Source of the DNA: Saccharopolyspora_D taberi
GTDB taxonomy: Bacteria; Actinomycetota; Actinomycetes; Mycobacteriales; Pseudonocardiaceae
DNA: 64,000 nucleotides
Direction of reading: 5' to 3'
Assembly (NCBI RefSeq): GCF_039534165.1
Contig: NZ_BAAAUX010000007.1
Coordinates: 1-64,000, forward strand
The translations under genes and the position numbers were made by a program. The notes under the pieces were generated by a model. That model was given only the letters and a program-made list of their open reading frames with translations. It did no database searches and had not been told where the DNA came from. Shown piece after piece: positions 1 to 9,312 of this stretch (positions are counted from its first letter, which is position 1; each line of letters opens with the position of its first letter).

Positions 1-396
1 GGGGTCTGGCGGTTGACCGGCGGGGGGGCGGGCTTCCGGCGGGGAATTTCGGTCAGCAGGGCCAGGTGCGCCGACGAGTGCCGCCGCCAGCCCCGCCCGA
101 CACGCCGACGCGAGTCCGACACCCGCGCGCCCAACACACCGACGCATGTCCACCACCAGCCCGCCCGACACACCCACGCGAGTCCAACACCGGCCCGACC
201 GACACACCGACGCGAGTCCGACACCCGCGCGCCCAACACACCGACGCATGTCCGACACCCGCCCGCCCGACACACCGACACGTGTCCAGCACCAGCCCGA
301 CCGACACACCGACGCGAGCCCAACACCGCCCCGCCCCAACACACCCACACGAGCCCGCGGGAGCGGCGGACCGATCAACCGCCGCTCCCGCGAACC
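1..396. other. Left edge downstream of gltD; no gene recognised
   Basis: No convincing coding frame is seen. Frames open through this stretch translate to Arg/Pro/Thr-rich repeats and are by-products of a tandem repeat at 88-358. The stretch is the 3' flank of gltD, so the repeat may be transcribed or may help end transcription. The first 87 bases hold nothing I can name. Confidence 0.6.
88..358. repeat. 34-bp tandem repeat, about 8 degenerate copies
   Basis: Units start near 88, 123, 157, 191, 225, 259, 293 and 327. Each has the core GACACACCGACGCGAGTCC or a close variant. Units 2 and 5 are nearly identical, as are 1, 4 and 7, suggesting a higher-order period of about 102 bp. The units abut with no spacers, so this is not a CRISPR array. 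It lies about 40 bp past the gltD stop. Function is unknown. Confidence 0.85.
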
Positions 397-1899
397 TCAC
401 ACCACGGCCAGCGGCAGAGCGGTCGGGTGCACCGGAGAAGGCAGCTGCGAAGCGCCGGTCAGGTACGCGTCGACGGCGTTGGCCACCGACCGACCCTCCG
501 CGATCGCCCACACCACCAGCGAAGCGCCCCGGTGGGCGTCGCCGCAGACGAACACGCCCGGGGCCGCGGTCTCCCAGTTCGAGCCGCAGCCGATCGTTCC
601 CCGCTTGGTCAGCTCGATGCCCAGGCCGTCCAATAGCGGCATGTGCTCGACGCCCTCGAAGCCGATCGCCAGCAGGGCGAGGTCGCACGGCAGTTCCTCG
701 ACCTCGTCGGAGACCGGGACGACCTGCCTGCGGCCGTCCACCCGCTCGACGCGCACCTCGCGCAGCCGCACCGCGCGCACGTTCCCGTCGTCGTCGCCGA
801 CGAACTCCTGCACCGCGACCGCGAACTTGCGCTCGCCCGCCTCCTCGTGCGCCGGGTAGGTGCGCAGGATGTACGGCCAGGTCGGCCACGGCGAGATGTC
901 GTCGTCGCGGGTCGTCGGCGGCTGCGGGTAGTTGTCCAGCTGCGTCACCGACAACGCACCTTGGCGGGTCGCGGTGCCGTAGCAGTCCGCCCCGGTGTCG
1001 CCGCCGCCGATGACGATGACGTGCTTGCCCTCCGCCGAGATCGACGTCGGGCCGTCGCCCTCGCACTCCTTGTTCGCCGGCACCAGGTGGTCCATCGCCA
1101 GGTGCACGCCGCCCAGCTCCCGGCCCGGCACCGTCCGGTCGTCCCGGCCGCGCAGCGCGCCGACCGCGAGCACGACCGCGTCGTAGCGCGCCCGCAGCTC
1201 CTCCACGGTCAGGTCGACGCCGACCTCGCAGCCGGTGACGAACTTCGTTCCCTCGTCCCGCATCTGGGCCAGCCGCCGGTCCAGGACGGACTTCTCCATC
1301 TTGAACTCGGGGATGCCGTAGCGGAGCAGACCGCCGATCCGGTCGTCCCGCTCGAACACGGTGACCTCGTGGCCCGCCCTGGTCAGCTGCTGCGCCGCCG
1401 CCAGCCCGCCGGGACCGGAGCCCACGACCGCGACCCGGTGCCCGGTCTGCAACTCCGGCACCCGCGCCTCGACGTAGTCGTTGTCCCAGCTGACCTCGGC
1501 GATGGCCTCCTCGACCCGCTTGATCGCGACCGCGCCGCCCGCGGCCGGGGAGATCGCCAGCACGCAGCCCGCCTCGCACGGCGCCGGGCACAGCTTCCCG
1601 GTGAACTCCGGGAAGTTGTTGGTCGCGTGCAGCCGCTCGGACGCCTGCTGCCACTGGCCGCGGCGGACCATGTTGTTCCACTCCGGTATCAGGTTGCCCA
1701 GCGGGCAGCCCGCCGATCCCGAGTGGCAGAACGGGATTCCGCAGTCCATGCAGCGGGCCGCCTGCTTCGAGGTCTCCGCCTTGCGGTCCTCTGTGGACAG
1801 CGCGGCGTAGACCTCGTACCAGTCGCCCAGTCGCTCGTCGGTGGGACGCTTCGGCGCGTCGGCCCGGGAGTACTTGAGAAAGCCCTGCGGGTCAGCCAC
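397..1899 (-). CDS. gltD: Glutamate synthase [NADPH] small (beta) subunit
   Basis: This 500-aa flavoprotein passes electrons from NAD(P)H through FAD and iron-sulfur centres to the large GltB subunit, which makes two glutamates from glutamine and 2-oxoglutarate in the cytosol. Visible marks are the N-terminal cysteines (ARCMDCGIPFCH, GCPLGN, CPAPCEAGC) for [4Fe-4S] binding, the FAD fingerprint VVGSGPGGLAAAQQL near residue 155, and the second dinucleotide fold VIVIGGGDTGAD near 290. Length is normal for the family. Its ATG overlaps the gltB stop by 8 bp, so the two subunits are translationally coupled and co-transcribed. Identity is very secure. Confidence 0.97.
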   Translation of the reverse strand: MADPQGFLKYSRADAPKRPTDERLGDWYEVYAALSTEDRKAETSKQAARCMDCGIPFCHSGSAGCPLGNLIPEWNNMVRRGQWQQASERLHATNNFPEFTGKLCPAPCEAGCVLAISPAAGGAVAIKRVEEAIAEVSWDNDYVEARVPELQTGHRVAVVGSGPGGLAAAQQLTRAGHEVTVFERDDRIGGLLRYGIPEFKMEKSVLDRRLAQMRDEGTKFVTGCEVGVDLTVEELRARYDAVVLAVGALRGRDDRTVPGRELGGVHLAMDHLVPANKECEGDGPTSISAEGKHVIVIGGGDTGADCYGTATRQGALSVTQLDNYPQPPTTRDDDISPWPTWPYILRTYPAHEEAGERKFAVAVQEFVGDDDGNVRAVRLREVRVERVDGRRQVVPVSDEVEELPCDLALLAIGFEGVEHMPLLDGLGIELTKRGTIGCGSNWETAAPGVFVCGDAHRGASLVVWAIAEGRSVANAVDAYLTGASQLPSPVHPTALPLAVV

Positions 1900-4800
1900 G
1901 GGAAGCCTCCATGATCGCCTCGTCGACGTCGCGGCCCTCGGCCCTGGCCTGGCGCATCGCCTCCAGGACCCGCTGGTAGTCGCGCGGCATCACCTTGGTG
2001 AACGCCGCGGAGCGCCGCGGCCAGTCCCCCAGCAGCGAGGCCGCCACCGTCGAGCCGGTCAGTTCGTGGTGCCGCCGCACGATCTCGTGCAGCCACTTCA
2101 GGTCGGCCGCGGTCGGCCGTTGCAGGTCCACCATCGCGGTGTTGACCCGCACCGGATCGATGTCGAGCACGAACGCGGTGCCGCCGGACATGCCCGCCGC
2201 GACGTTGCGGCCGGTGCGGCCGAGCACCACCGCCGTGCCGCCGGTCATGTACTCGAAGGCGTGGTCGCCCGCTCCCTCTGCGACCGCGACCGCGCCGGAG
2301 TTGCGGACGCAGAACCGCTCGCCCACCTTGCCGCGCAGGAAGATCTCGCCGCTGGTGGCGCCGTAGCCGATCACGTTGCCCGCGATCACCTGGTCCTCGG
2401 CGGCGAACGCCGAGTCCGGGTGCGGGCGCACCACGATCCGGCCGCCGGACAGGCCCTTGCCGACGTAGTCGTTGGCGTCGCCGACCAGGTCCAGCGTGAC
2501 GCCCGGCGGCAGGAACGCGCCCAGCGACTGCCCGGCCGAGCCCTCCAGCTCGACGTGGATCGTGCCGTCCGGCAGGCCCTCACCGCCGTAGCGCCGGGTC
2601 ACCTCCGCGCCCAGAAGCGTGCCGACGGTGCGGTTGACGTTGCGGACCGGCAGTTGCAGCCGCAGCGGATGCGCGTCTTCCAGGCCCGCCTCGGCGAGCT
2701 GGATCAGCGTGCGGTCCAGCGCGTGGTCGAGGCCGTGGTCCTGCTCCCGGACCCGGCGGCGCACCGGCGAGTACGGAGTCCGCGGCACCGCGAACACCGG
2801 ACCCAGGTCCAGGCCGCGGCCCTTCCAGTTCTCCACCGCCTCCTCGGTGCGCAGCGCCTCGACCTGGCCGATCGCCTCGTCCAGGGTGCGGAAACCCAGC
2901 TGCGCCAGGTACTCCCGCACCTCCTGCGCGACGAACTCGAAGAAGTTCACCACGTGGTCGACCTGGCCGGTGTAGCGCTTGCGCAGCTCCGGGTTCTGCG
3001 TCGCGACACCCACCGGGCAGGTGTCGAGGTGGCAGACGCGCATCATCACGCAGCCCTCGACGACCAGCGGCGCGGTGGCGAAGCCGTACTCCTCGGCGCC
3101 CAGCAGCGCGGCGACGATCACGTCCCGGCCGGTCTTCATGCCGCCGTCGACCTGCACCGTGATCCGGTCGCGCAGGCCGTTGAGCAGCAGCGTCTGCTGC
3201 GTCTCGGCAAGCCCGATCTCCCACGGCGTGCCCGCGTGCTTGAGCGAGGTCAGCGGCGCCGCGCCGGTGCCACCGTCGTGACCGGAGATCAGCACCACGT
3301 CGGCGTGCGCCTTGCTCACGCCCGCCGCGACCGTGCCGACGCCGACCGAGCTGACCAGCTTGACGTGCACCCTCGCCTGGTCGTTGGCGTTCTTCAGGTC
3401 GTGGATCAGCTGCGCCAGGTCCTCGATCGAGTAGATGTCGTGGTGCGGCGGCGGCGAGATCAGGCCGACGCCCGGCGTGGAGTGCCGGGTCTTGGCGATC
3501 CACGGGTACACCTTGTGCGCCGGGAGCTGGCCGCCCTCGCCCGGCTTGGCGCCCTGCGCCATCTTGATCTGGATGTCGCTGGCGTTGACCAGGTACTCGC
3601 TGGTGACGCCGAAGCGGCCGGAGGCGACCTGCTTGATGCCCGAGCGGCGCTCGGGGTCGTAGAGCCGGTCGGCGTCCTCGCCGCCCTCGCCGGAGTTGGA
3701 GACCCCGCCGATGCGGTTCATCGCGATCGCCAGCGTCTCGTGCGCCTCGGCCGAGATCGCGCCGTAGCTCATGCCGCCGGTGGCGAACCGCTTCATGATC
3801 TCCGAGATCGGCTCGACCTCGTCGATGTCGATCGGCTGCCGCCCGCTGTCGAGCCCGAAAAGCCCGCGCAGCGTGCCGCCCTCGGCCGACAGCCGGTCGC
3901 ATTCGGCCGTGTACTTCTGGAAGACCTCGTAGCGGCGGGTCTTCGTGGCGTGCTGGAGCAGGAACACCGTCTCCGGCGTGAACAGGTGCAGCTCGCCCTC
4001 GCGGCGGTAGGAGTACTCGCCGCCGACCTCCAGCCTGCGGTGGATCCGGGAGGCCGGGTTCTCCGGGTAGGCGCGGCGGTGCCGCTGCGCGACCTCCTCG
4101 GCGAGCACGTCCAGCCCGACCCCGCCGAGCTTGGAGGTGGTGCCGCGGAAGTAGGAGTCGACGACCTCCTGGGACAGCCCGACGGCCTCGAAGACCTGCG
4201 CGGCGGTGTAGGCGCCGACGGTGGAGATGCCCATCTTCGACATCACCTTCAGCACGCCCTTGACCAGCGCCTGCACGTAGTTGCGCACCGCCACCTTCGG
4301 CCGGATCCCGCTGATCTGGCCGGTGGAGATCATGTCCTCGATGGTCTCGAAGGCCAGGTACGGGTTCACCGCGGCGGCGCCGTAGCCCAGCAGCGCGGCG
4401 ATGTGGTGCACCTCGCGGGCGTCACCGCTTTCCACCACCAGCGCGACCCGCAGCCGCTCCTTGGTCCGCACCAGGTGGTGGTGCACCGCCGAGACCAGCA
4501 GCAGCGACGGGATCGGCGCCATCCGGTGGTCGGAGTCGCGGTCGGACAGCACCAGGATCCGCGCCCCGCCCGCGATCGCCTCCGACGCCTCCTGCCGGAC
4601 CCGCTCGATCGCGGCCTCCAGCGCCGCGCCACCACCATCCACTTCGTACAGACCGGACAACGTGGTGCAGGCGAAGCCGGGCAGGTTGCCGTCGTGGTTG
4701 ATGTGGATCAGCTTGGCCAGCTCGTCGTTGTCGATCACCGGCGCGGGCAGCACGACGTGCCTGCACGAGGCCGCGGACGGGTCGAGCAGGTTCTGCTCCG

Positions 4801-6453
4801 GGCCCATCACCCGCGCGACCGAGGTGACGATCTCCTCCCGGATCGCGTCCAGCGGCGGGTTCGTCACCTGCGCGAAGCCCTGCACGAAGTAGTCGTAGAG
4901 CATCCGGGACCGCTGCGAGAGCGCGGCGGGCGGGGTGTCCGAGCCCATCGAGCCCAGCGGCTCACCGCCGGACTGGGACATCGGGGCCAGCAGCAGCGCC
5001 AGCTCCTCCTCGCTGTAGCCGAAGGTCAGCTGGCGGCGCACCACGGACTCGTGGCTCTGCACCACGTGCTCGCGGTCGGGCAGGCCGTCGAGTTCGAGCA
5101 GACCGGCGTGCAGCCACTCGTCGTAGGCCCGCTCCCCGGCCAGCGCCGACTTGATCTCCTCGTCGTCGACGATCCGGCCCTGCTCGGTGTCGATCAGGAA
5201 CATCCGGCCCGGCTGCAGGCGGCCCTTGGCCACGACCTCCTCGGGCTTGATGTTGAGCACGCCGGACTCGCTGGCCAGCACCACCCGGTCGTCGGCGGTC
5301 TGCCACCAGCGCGCCGGGCGCAGGCCGTTGCGGTCCAGCACCGCGCCGACCAGGGTGCCGTCGGTGAACGTCACGCACGCCGGGCCGTCCCACGGCTCCA
5401 TCAGGCTGGCGTGGAACTGGTAGAACGCCTTGCGCTTCGGGTCCATCTCGGCGTGGTTCTCCCACGCCTCCGGGATCATCATCAGCACCGCGTGCGGCAG
5501 GCTGCGCCCGCCCAGGTGCAGCAGCTCCAGCACCTCGTCGAACGAGGCCGAGTCCGAGCCCTCGTCGGCGCAGATCGGGTACAGCCGGGACAGCTCGCCC
5601 GGGATCAGGTCCGACTCCAGCAGCGCCTCGCGGGCGCGCATCCGGTTGCGGTTGCCGCGGATCGTGTTGATCTCGCCGTTGTGCGCGACGAACCGGAACG
5701 GGTGCGCGAGCGGCCAGGAGGGGAAGGTGTTGGTGGAGAAACGGCTGTGCACCAGCGCGATCGCGCTCGTCAGCCGCTCGTCGGTGAGGTCGGGGAAGAA
5801 CGCGGGGAGCTGACCGGTGGTCAGCATTCCCTTGTAGACCATGGTGCGGCTGGAAAGCGACGGGAAGTAGAGCTCCACGCCCGCCTCGGCCGACTCCCGC
5901 TCGGCCCGCTTGCGCAGGCAGAACGCCAGCCGGTCCAGCTCGATCCCGGCGCGCTCACCGTCGGCGGCGGCCACCAGCAGCGTGCTGAAGTGCGGCATGC
6001 AGCGCAGCGCGGTCTCGCCGACGCCCGCCCGCTCCGGCGTGGTCGGCACCTCGCGCCAGCCCAGCACCCGCAGGCCCTCCTCGGCGGCGATGCGCTCGAC
6101 CAGCTCCGCGGCGAGCGCGCGCTGCTCGGCGTCGGCCGGCAGGAAGGCCATGCCCGNNNNNNNNNNNNNNNNNNNNNNNNNNNNNNNNNNNNNNGCTCGG
6201 GCAGCTCGACGCCTGCGGTGGCGCGCAGCAGCTCGTCCGGGAGCTGGAGCAGGATGCCCGCGCCGTCACCGCTGGTCGGCTCGGCACCGGCGGCTCCCCG
6301 GTGTTCCAGGTTGGCCAGCGCGGTCAGCGCGTCGGCGACGATGCCGTGCGAGCGCCGACCGCGGATGTCGGCGACCATCGCGACACCGCAGGAGTCCTGT
6401 TCTGCCGCCGGGTCGTAGAGACCCTGCGGAGCGGGAATGGCTGAGAAAGCCAC
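1892..6453 (-). CDS. gltB: Glutamate synthase large (alpha) subunit, interrupted by an assembly gap
   Basis: The protein is about 1520 aa. It has an N-terminal type II glutamine amidotransferase domain, a central domain, an FMN-binding synthase domain and a C-terminal GXGXG beta-helix. The start at 6453 gives a propeptide of 21 residues ending ..AAEQDS before Cys22 (CGVAM), the expected N-terminal nucleophile after cleavage. The 3Fe-4S loop is visible as CVMMRVCHLDTCPVGVATQ. A run of 38 N (6157-6194) separates two parts in different frames. Homologues have about ten residues here (..LPE to AFLP..), so the gap length is simply off by a base or two. I do not read it as a pseudogene. It is first in a gltBD operon, with a candidate GlnR site upstream. 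Confidence 0.95.
6157..6194. other. Assembly gap (38 N) inside gltB
   Basis: A placeholder run of N interrupts the amidotransferase domain of gltB. The reading frame before the run is not the one that continues after it, so its length is not exact. Confidence 0.98.
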
Positions 6454-6842
6454 AGCGCAGACCTCCCTCGTCGTTCCTCGTGCTCAAGTCCGGAGACTTC
6501 GACTTCTGGGCACGGGACGACGTTGGCCCGCTCGTGACTTCCGGTGACCGGAAAGTTTCGGGGCGAGGACGGTTGAACCGGCAGGTCCAACACAGAACGT
6601 CCGTCGCGACCGGGAGTGTTCAGAGAACTTTAACAGTCAAGATACCCAGAAGCAGCACCCTGGGAGTGATGCTGAACATCTTGTTGTAACGCACCCCGTC
6701 CGCTATCCGGGGCAGCGTCGGCACGCCGGTTTGCACGCTTCGTCGTCAAATCTAACCGCTCGGTCGCCGCCGGCACAGCCCCCGTGCTCCAGGACACCCG
6801 TACTGCGGCGGGGAAGTCGATCGTTTGCTGATATCTTTCCAG
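6454..6842. other. Divergent intergenic region between gltB and the B12 cassette
   Basis: This 390-bp stretch has no convincing gene. It is more AT-rich than its surroundings and should hold the gltB promoter (minus strand) and the promoter of the riboswitch transcript (plus strand). A candidate GlnR site lies at 6534-6559. An imperfect dyad GATGCTGAACATC is near 6667-6679. I could not fix a -35/-10 pair with confidence. Confidence 0.5.
6534..6559 (-). promoter_or_regulatory. Candidate GlnR-type operator upstream of gltB
   Basis: On the minus strand GAAAC, six bases, then GTCAC can be read, followed after five bases by another GTCAC. This resembles the GAAAC-n6-GTnAC half of the actinomycete GlnR box. 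It lies 80-105 bp upstream of the gltB start, a sensible place for nitrogen control of glutamate synthase. The match is partial, and the call rests on the pattern and on context. Confidence 0.35.
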
Positions 6843-6844
6843 CT

Positions 6845-6990
6845 CAGGACGGCCGCACGTGTGGGCCCGTCCGCGGACGCCTGCGCCAAGCGAAGCCGGT
6901 GCGAACCCGGTGCTGTGCCGCAACTGTGATGGCCCCGGCAACCGCCGGGACCGAGCCAGGTCGCCTTGGTGCGCGGCGTCGATGTCCGCC
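6845..6990 (+). ncRNA. Cobalamin (AdoCbl) riboswitch
   Basis: The conserved core is plain to see: GAAGCCGGTGCGAA at 6892-6905, then GTGCTGTGCCGCAACTGTGA ending at 6929, and the B12-box-like GAGCCAGGTCGCC at 6953-6965. It ends about 70 bp upstream of the first gene of a B12-type ABC importer. The interval contains arms GGTGCGG and CCGCACC that could act as the expression platform. High cobalamin should switch the downstream importer off. Exact ends are approximate. Confidence 0.93.
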
Positions 6991-7057
6991 ACTCCCGGTG
7001 CAGGGGTGCGGCGTCGGCCTCCGGCGTCGGACCGCACCGGCCGAACCGAGGGAAGTC

Positions 7058-7993
7058 ATGACCGGGTTCCGCCGCCTCACCGCGTTGCTGCTCGCCACGC
7101 TCGCCCTGCTCGCCGCCTGTGCCACCCGACCCCAGCCGACGGAACCGCCGGGACCGGTCGACGACCCGGCGTCGGCGTTCCCGGCGAAGATCGAGCTGCC
7201 CGGCCAGGAACCGGTGACGCTGACCCAGCGGCCCAAGCGCATCGTGTCCCTGTCCCCCACCGCGACCGAGACGCTGTACGCGATCGGCGCCGGGGACAAG
7301 GTGGTGGCGGTCGACCAGTTCTCGAACTTCCCGCCGCAGGCGCCGCGCACCGAGCTGTCCGCGCTGTCGGCGGACGCGGCGGCCGTCGGCGGGCAGAACC
7401 CGGACCTGGTGATCGCGCCGGACAGCGCCACCCAGCTCGCCGAGGGACTGCGCGCGGTGGACGTGCCGGTGCTGCTCACCCCGGCGCCGACGACGCTCGA
7501 CGAGGCGTACCAGCAGATCGAGGTCATCGGCCAGGCCACCGGGCGCGGCAACGCGGCCCGCGACCTCACCGAGCGGATGCGCGGCGAGATCGACAAGATC
7601 GTGGCCGACACCCCGCGCCCGCCGCAGCCGCTGAGCTACTTCCACGAGGTCAGCCCGGACTTCTACACCTCGACCTCGCAGAGCTTCGTGGGCAGCGTCT
7701 ACGGGAAGTTCGGCCTGAGCAACGTGGCCGACCCGGCGGGCGGGCAGTTCCCGCAGCTGTCGGAGGAGCAGATCCTGCAGGCCAACCCGAGCCTGATCTT
7801 CCTGGCCGACACCAAGTGCTGCCAGGTCAACGCCGCCGCGGTCGCCGCCCGCCCGGGGTGGAACACGCTGACCGCGGTGCGCGACGGGCACGTGGTCGAG
7901 CTCGACGACGACATCGCGGGCCGCTGGGGCCCGCGCGTGGTCGACTTCGTCCGGACGATCAGCGACGCCGTCACCCGCACCCAGCAGAGCTGA
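7058..7993 (+). CDS. btuF: Cobalamin-type ABC transporter substrate-binding lipoprotein
   Basis: This 311-aa lipoprotein carries an N-terminal signal with lipobox LLAAC (Cys21). The body is a TroA/BtuF-like fold: PKRIVSLSPTATETLYAIGA opens the first lobe, and the long linker helix lies in the middle. The start is the ATG just after GAGGGAA. Direct control by the cobalamin riboswitch and the following permease and ATPase genes support corrinoid capture at the outer membrane face. Families of siderophore and corrinoid binders look alike, so the riboswitch is the main argument for the ligand. The 3' end is followed by a dispersed repeat before btuC. Confidence 0.88.
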   Translation: MTGFRRLTALLLATLALLAACATRPQPTEPPGPVDDPASAFPAKIELPGQEPVTLTQRPKRIVSLSPTATETLYAIGAGDKVVAVDQFSNFPPQAPRTELSALSADAAAVGGQNPDLVIAPDSATQLAEGLRAVDVPVLLTPAPTTLDEAYQQIEVIGQATGRGNAARDLTERMRGEIDKIVADTPRPPQPLSYFHEVSPDFYTSTSQSFVGSVYGKFGLSNVADPAGGQFPQLSEEQILQANPSLIFLADTKCCQVNAAAVAARPGWNTLTAVRDGHVVELDDDIAGRWGPRVVDFVRTISDAVTRTQQS

Positions 7994-8027
7994 GCACCCG
8001 CCCCGGAGGTCCCAGCACGCCACGAGC

Positions 8028-8220
8028 CATCGTCCTCAAGCGGCGAAGCCGCTTAGCCCACCATGCCAACCGGCACCGCCGCGGGTTCTCAGGTGTTCCT
8101 CGGCGAGGACAGCTTTTTCCGTCGTATTGGCATACGCAGAATCCTTCCGAAGCGGCAGGACCGCTTCGGTCCCGCAGCGAGGCGGCGCCTGAGGTTCCGC
8201 CACCCGCACCGCCACGCAAA
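8028..8220 (+). repeat. Structured dispersed repeat, copy 1 (between btuF and btuC)
   Basis: The copy begins ATCGTCCTCAAGCGGC. It has a 7-bp hairpin AAGCGGC-GAA-GCCGCTT, the shared block TTAGCCCACC...CAACCGGCACCGCC, a long imperfect palindrome with outer arm CTCAGG..CTCG pairing CGAGG..CCTGAG, and the end GCACCGCCACGCAAA. This copy has an extra 23-bp hairpin with 9-bp arms (CCGAAGCGG / CCGCTTCGG) at 8147-8169 that the other copies lack. It occupies the whole btuF-btuC gap and stops just before the btuC ribosome binding site, so it is transcribed within the operon. An ATG inside it (8063) opens a frame into btuC, but the start with a proper RBS is at 8243. Confidence 0.92.
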
Positions 8221-8242
8221 ACGACCCCAGGAGGTCCCCCCG

Positions 8243-9241
8243 ATGCCGAGCAGGCTGCGGCCGGTTCACGTGCTGGCCGGAGTCGCCGCGCTGGTTGTGA
8301 GCGTCCTGGCCGGGGTGCTGGCGGGTGCTGCCGAGCTGGGGTGGCAGCGGGTGCTCGGCGAGCTGGTCGCGCAGGTCAGCGGCGGGGTCTCGCCGCTGTC
8401 CGAGCGGGAGGCGGCGATCCTGTGGCAGCTGCGGGTGCCGCGCGTGGTGCTCGGTGCCCTGGTCGGAGCGGCGCTGGCGGTGTCCGGCGCGGCGTTCCAG
8501 GGCGTGTTCCGCAATCCGCTGGCCGATCCGTACCTGCTGGGTTCGGCGGCCGGGGCGGGGCTGGCGGTCACCGTCTCGATCACCGCGCTGCCCGCGGTTC
8601 CGGTGCAGGTGGCGGCGTTCGCCGGGGCGCTGGGCGGGGTCGGGCTGACCTGGGCGGTCGGCCGCGCCGCCGGTGGTGAGGCCGCGACGCTGGTGCTCGC
8701 GGGTGTCGCGGTGGGCGCGTTCCTGACCGCGGGGCAGACCTTCGTCCAGCAGCTCAGCCTGGAGTCGCTGGAGCGGGTCTACATGTGGATCCTCGGGCGG
8801 CTGAGCACCACGGGCTGGCACGAGGTGCTGGTGGTGCTGCCGTACCTGACCGTCGCCGCGGTCGTGCTGTGCCTGTGCGCCCGGCTGCTCGACGTGCTGG
8901 GCACCGGCGACGAGGAGGCCACCGCGCTCGGCGTGCACCCGGGGCGGATCCGGGCGCTCGTGCTGGTCGCGGCCTCGCTGGCCACTGCGGCGGCCGTGTC
9001 GGCGGCGGGCCTGATCGGCTTCGTCGGGCTCGTCGTGCCGCACCTGGTCCGGCTCGCGGTCGGCGGCGGCTTCCGCCGGATCCTGCCGCTGTCGCTGCTG
9101 TTCGGCGGCGCTTTCCTGGTCCTGGCCGACATGCTCGCCCGGACCGTGCTGTCCCCTGCCGAGCTGCCGATCGGCGTGATCACCGCGTTCACCGGGGCGC
9201 CGTTCTTCGCGGCCTTGTTGCTCGCACGGAGGCACGCATGA
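8243..9241 (+). CDS. btuC: Cobalamin-type ABC transporter permease (FecCD/BtuC family)
   Basis: The protein has 332 aa and about ten hydrophobic segments. Family signatures include LRVPRVVLGALVGAALAVSG, the segment FRNPLADPYLLG, and GLIGFVGLVVPHLVR near the C-terminus, where the cytoplasmic coupling helix meets the ATPase. The start at 8243 is preceded by AGGAGG nine bases upstream. An upstream ATG at 8063 would add 60 residues encoded by the dispersed repeat and is rejected. The stop overlaps a tiny ORF that bridges to btuD. With btuF and btuD it forms a riboswitch-controlled importer. Confidence 0.93.
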   Translation: MPSRLRPVHVLAGVAALVVSVLAGVLAGAAELGWQRVLGELVAQVSGGVSPLSEREAAILWQLRVPRVVLGALVGAALAVSGAAFQGVFRNPLADPYLLGSAAGAGLAVTVSITALPAVPVQVAAFAGALGGVGLTWAVGRAAGGEAATLVLAGVAVGAFLTAGQTFVQQLSLESLERVYMWILGRLSTTGWHEVLVVLPYLTVAAVVLCLCARLLDVLGTGDEEATALGVHPGRIRALVLVAASLATAAAVSAAGLIGFVGLVVPHLVRLAVGGGFRRILPLSLLFGGAFLVLADMLARTVLSPAELPIGVITAFTGAPFFAALLLARRHA

Positions 9242-9312
9242 GCGATCATCACTTCCCGCTTATGCGGGCCGACCGGGTGCGGGTGCCCCGCAAGACACAG
9301 AGGTCGGCATGA
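9238..9312 (+). CDS. Tiny ORF (24 aa) coupling btuC to btuD
   Basis: An ATG overlaps the btuC stop (ATGA at 9238) and opens a 24-codon frame beginning MSDHHFPLM. Its own stop overlaps the btuD start (ATGA at 9309). It may serve only to carry ribosomes across the 67-bp gap, or it may be chance. The peptide is basic and has no recognisable domain. Confidence 0.3.
   Translation: MSDHHFPLMRADRVRVPRKTQRSA

Noticed and set aside
88..358. CRISPR array
   Set aside because: The 34-bp units abut without spacers, are degenerate, and there are no cas genes nearby.
1841..6418. Very long open frame on the plus strand opposite gltB
   Set aside because: It is an antisense shadow caused by high GC at third codon positions. 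Its translation is rich in Arg, His and Val with no domain, while gltB on the other strand has every expected motif.
8063..8242. Longer N-terminus for btuC starting inside the dispersed repeat
   Set aside because: The extension is encoded wholly by repeat sequence, is not membrane-like, and the start at 8243 has a proper AGGAGG site.
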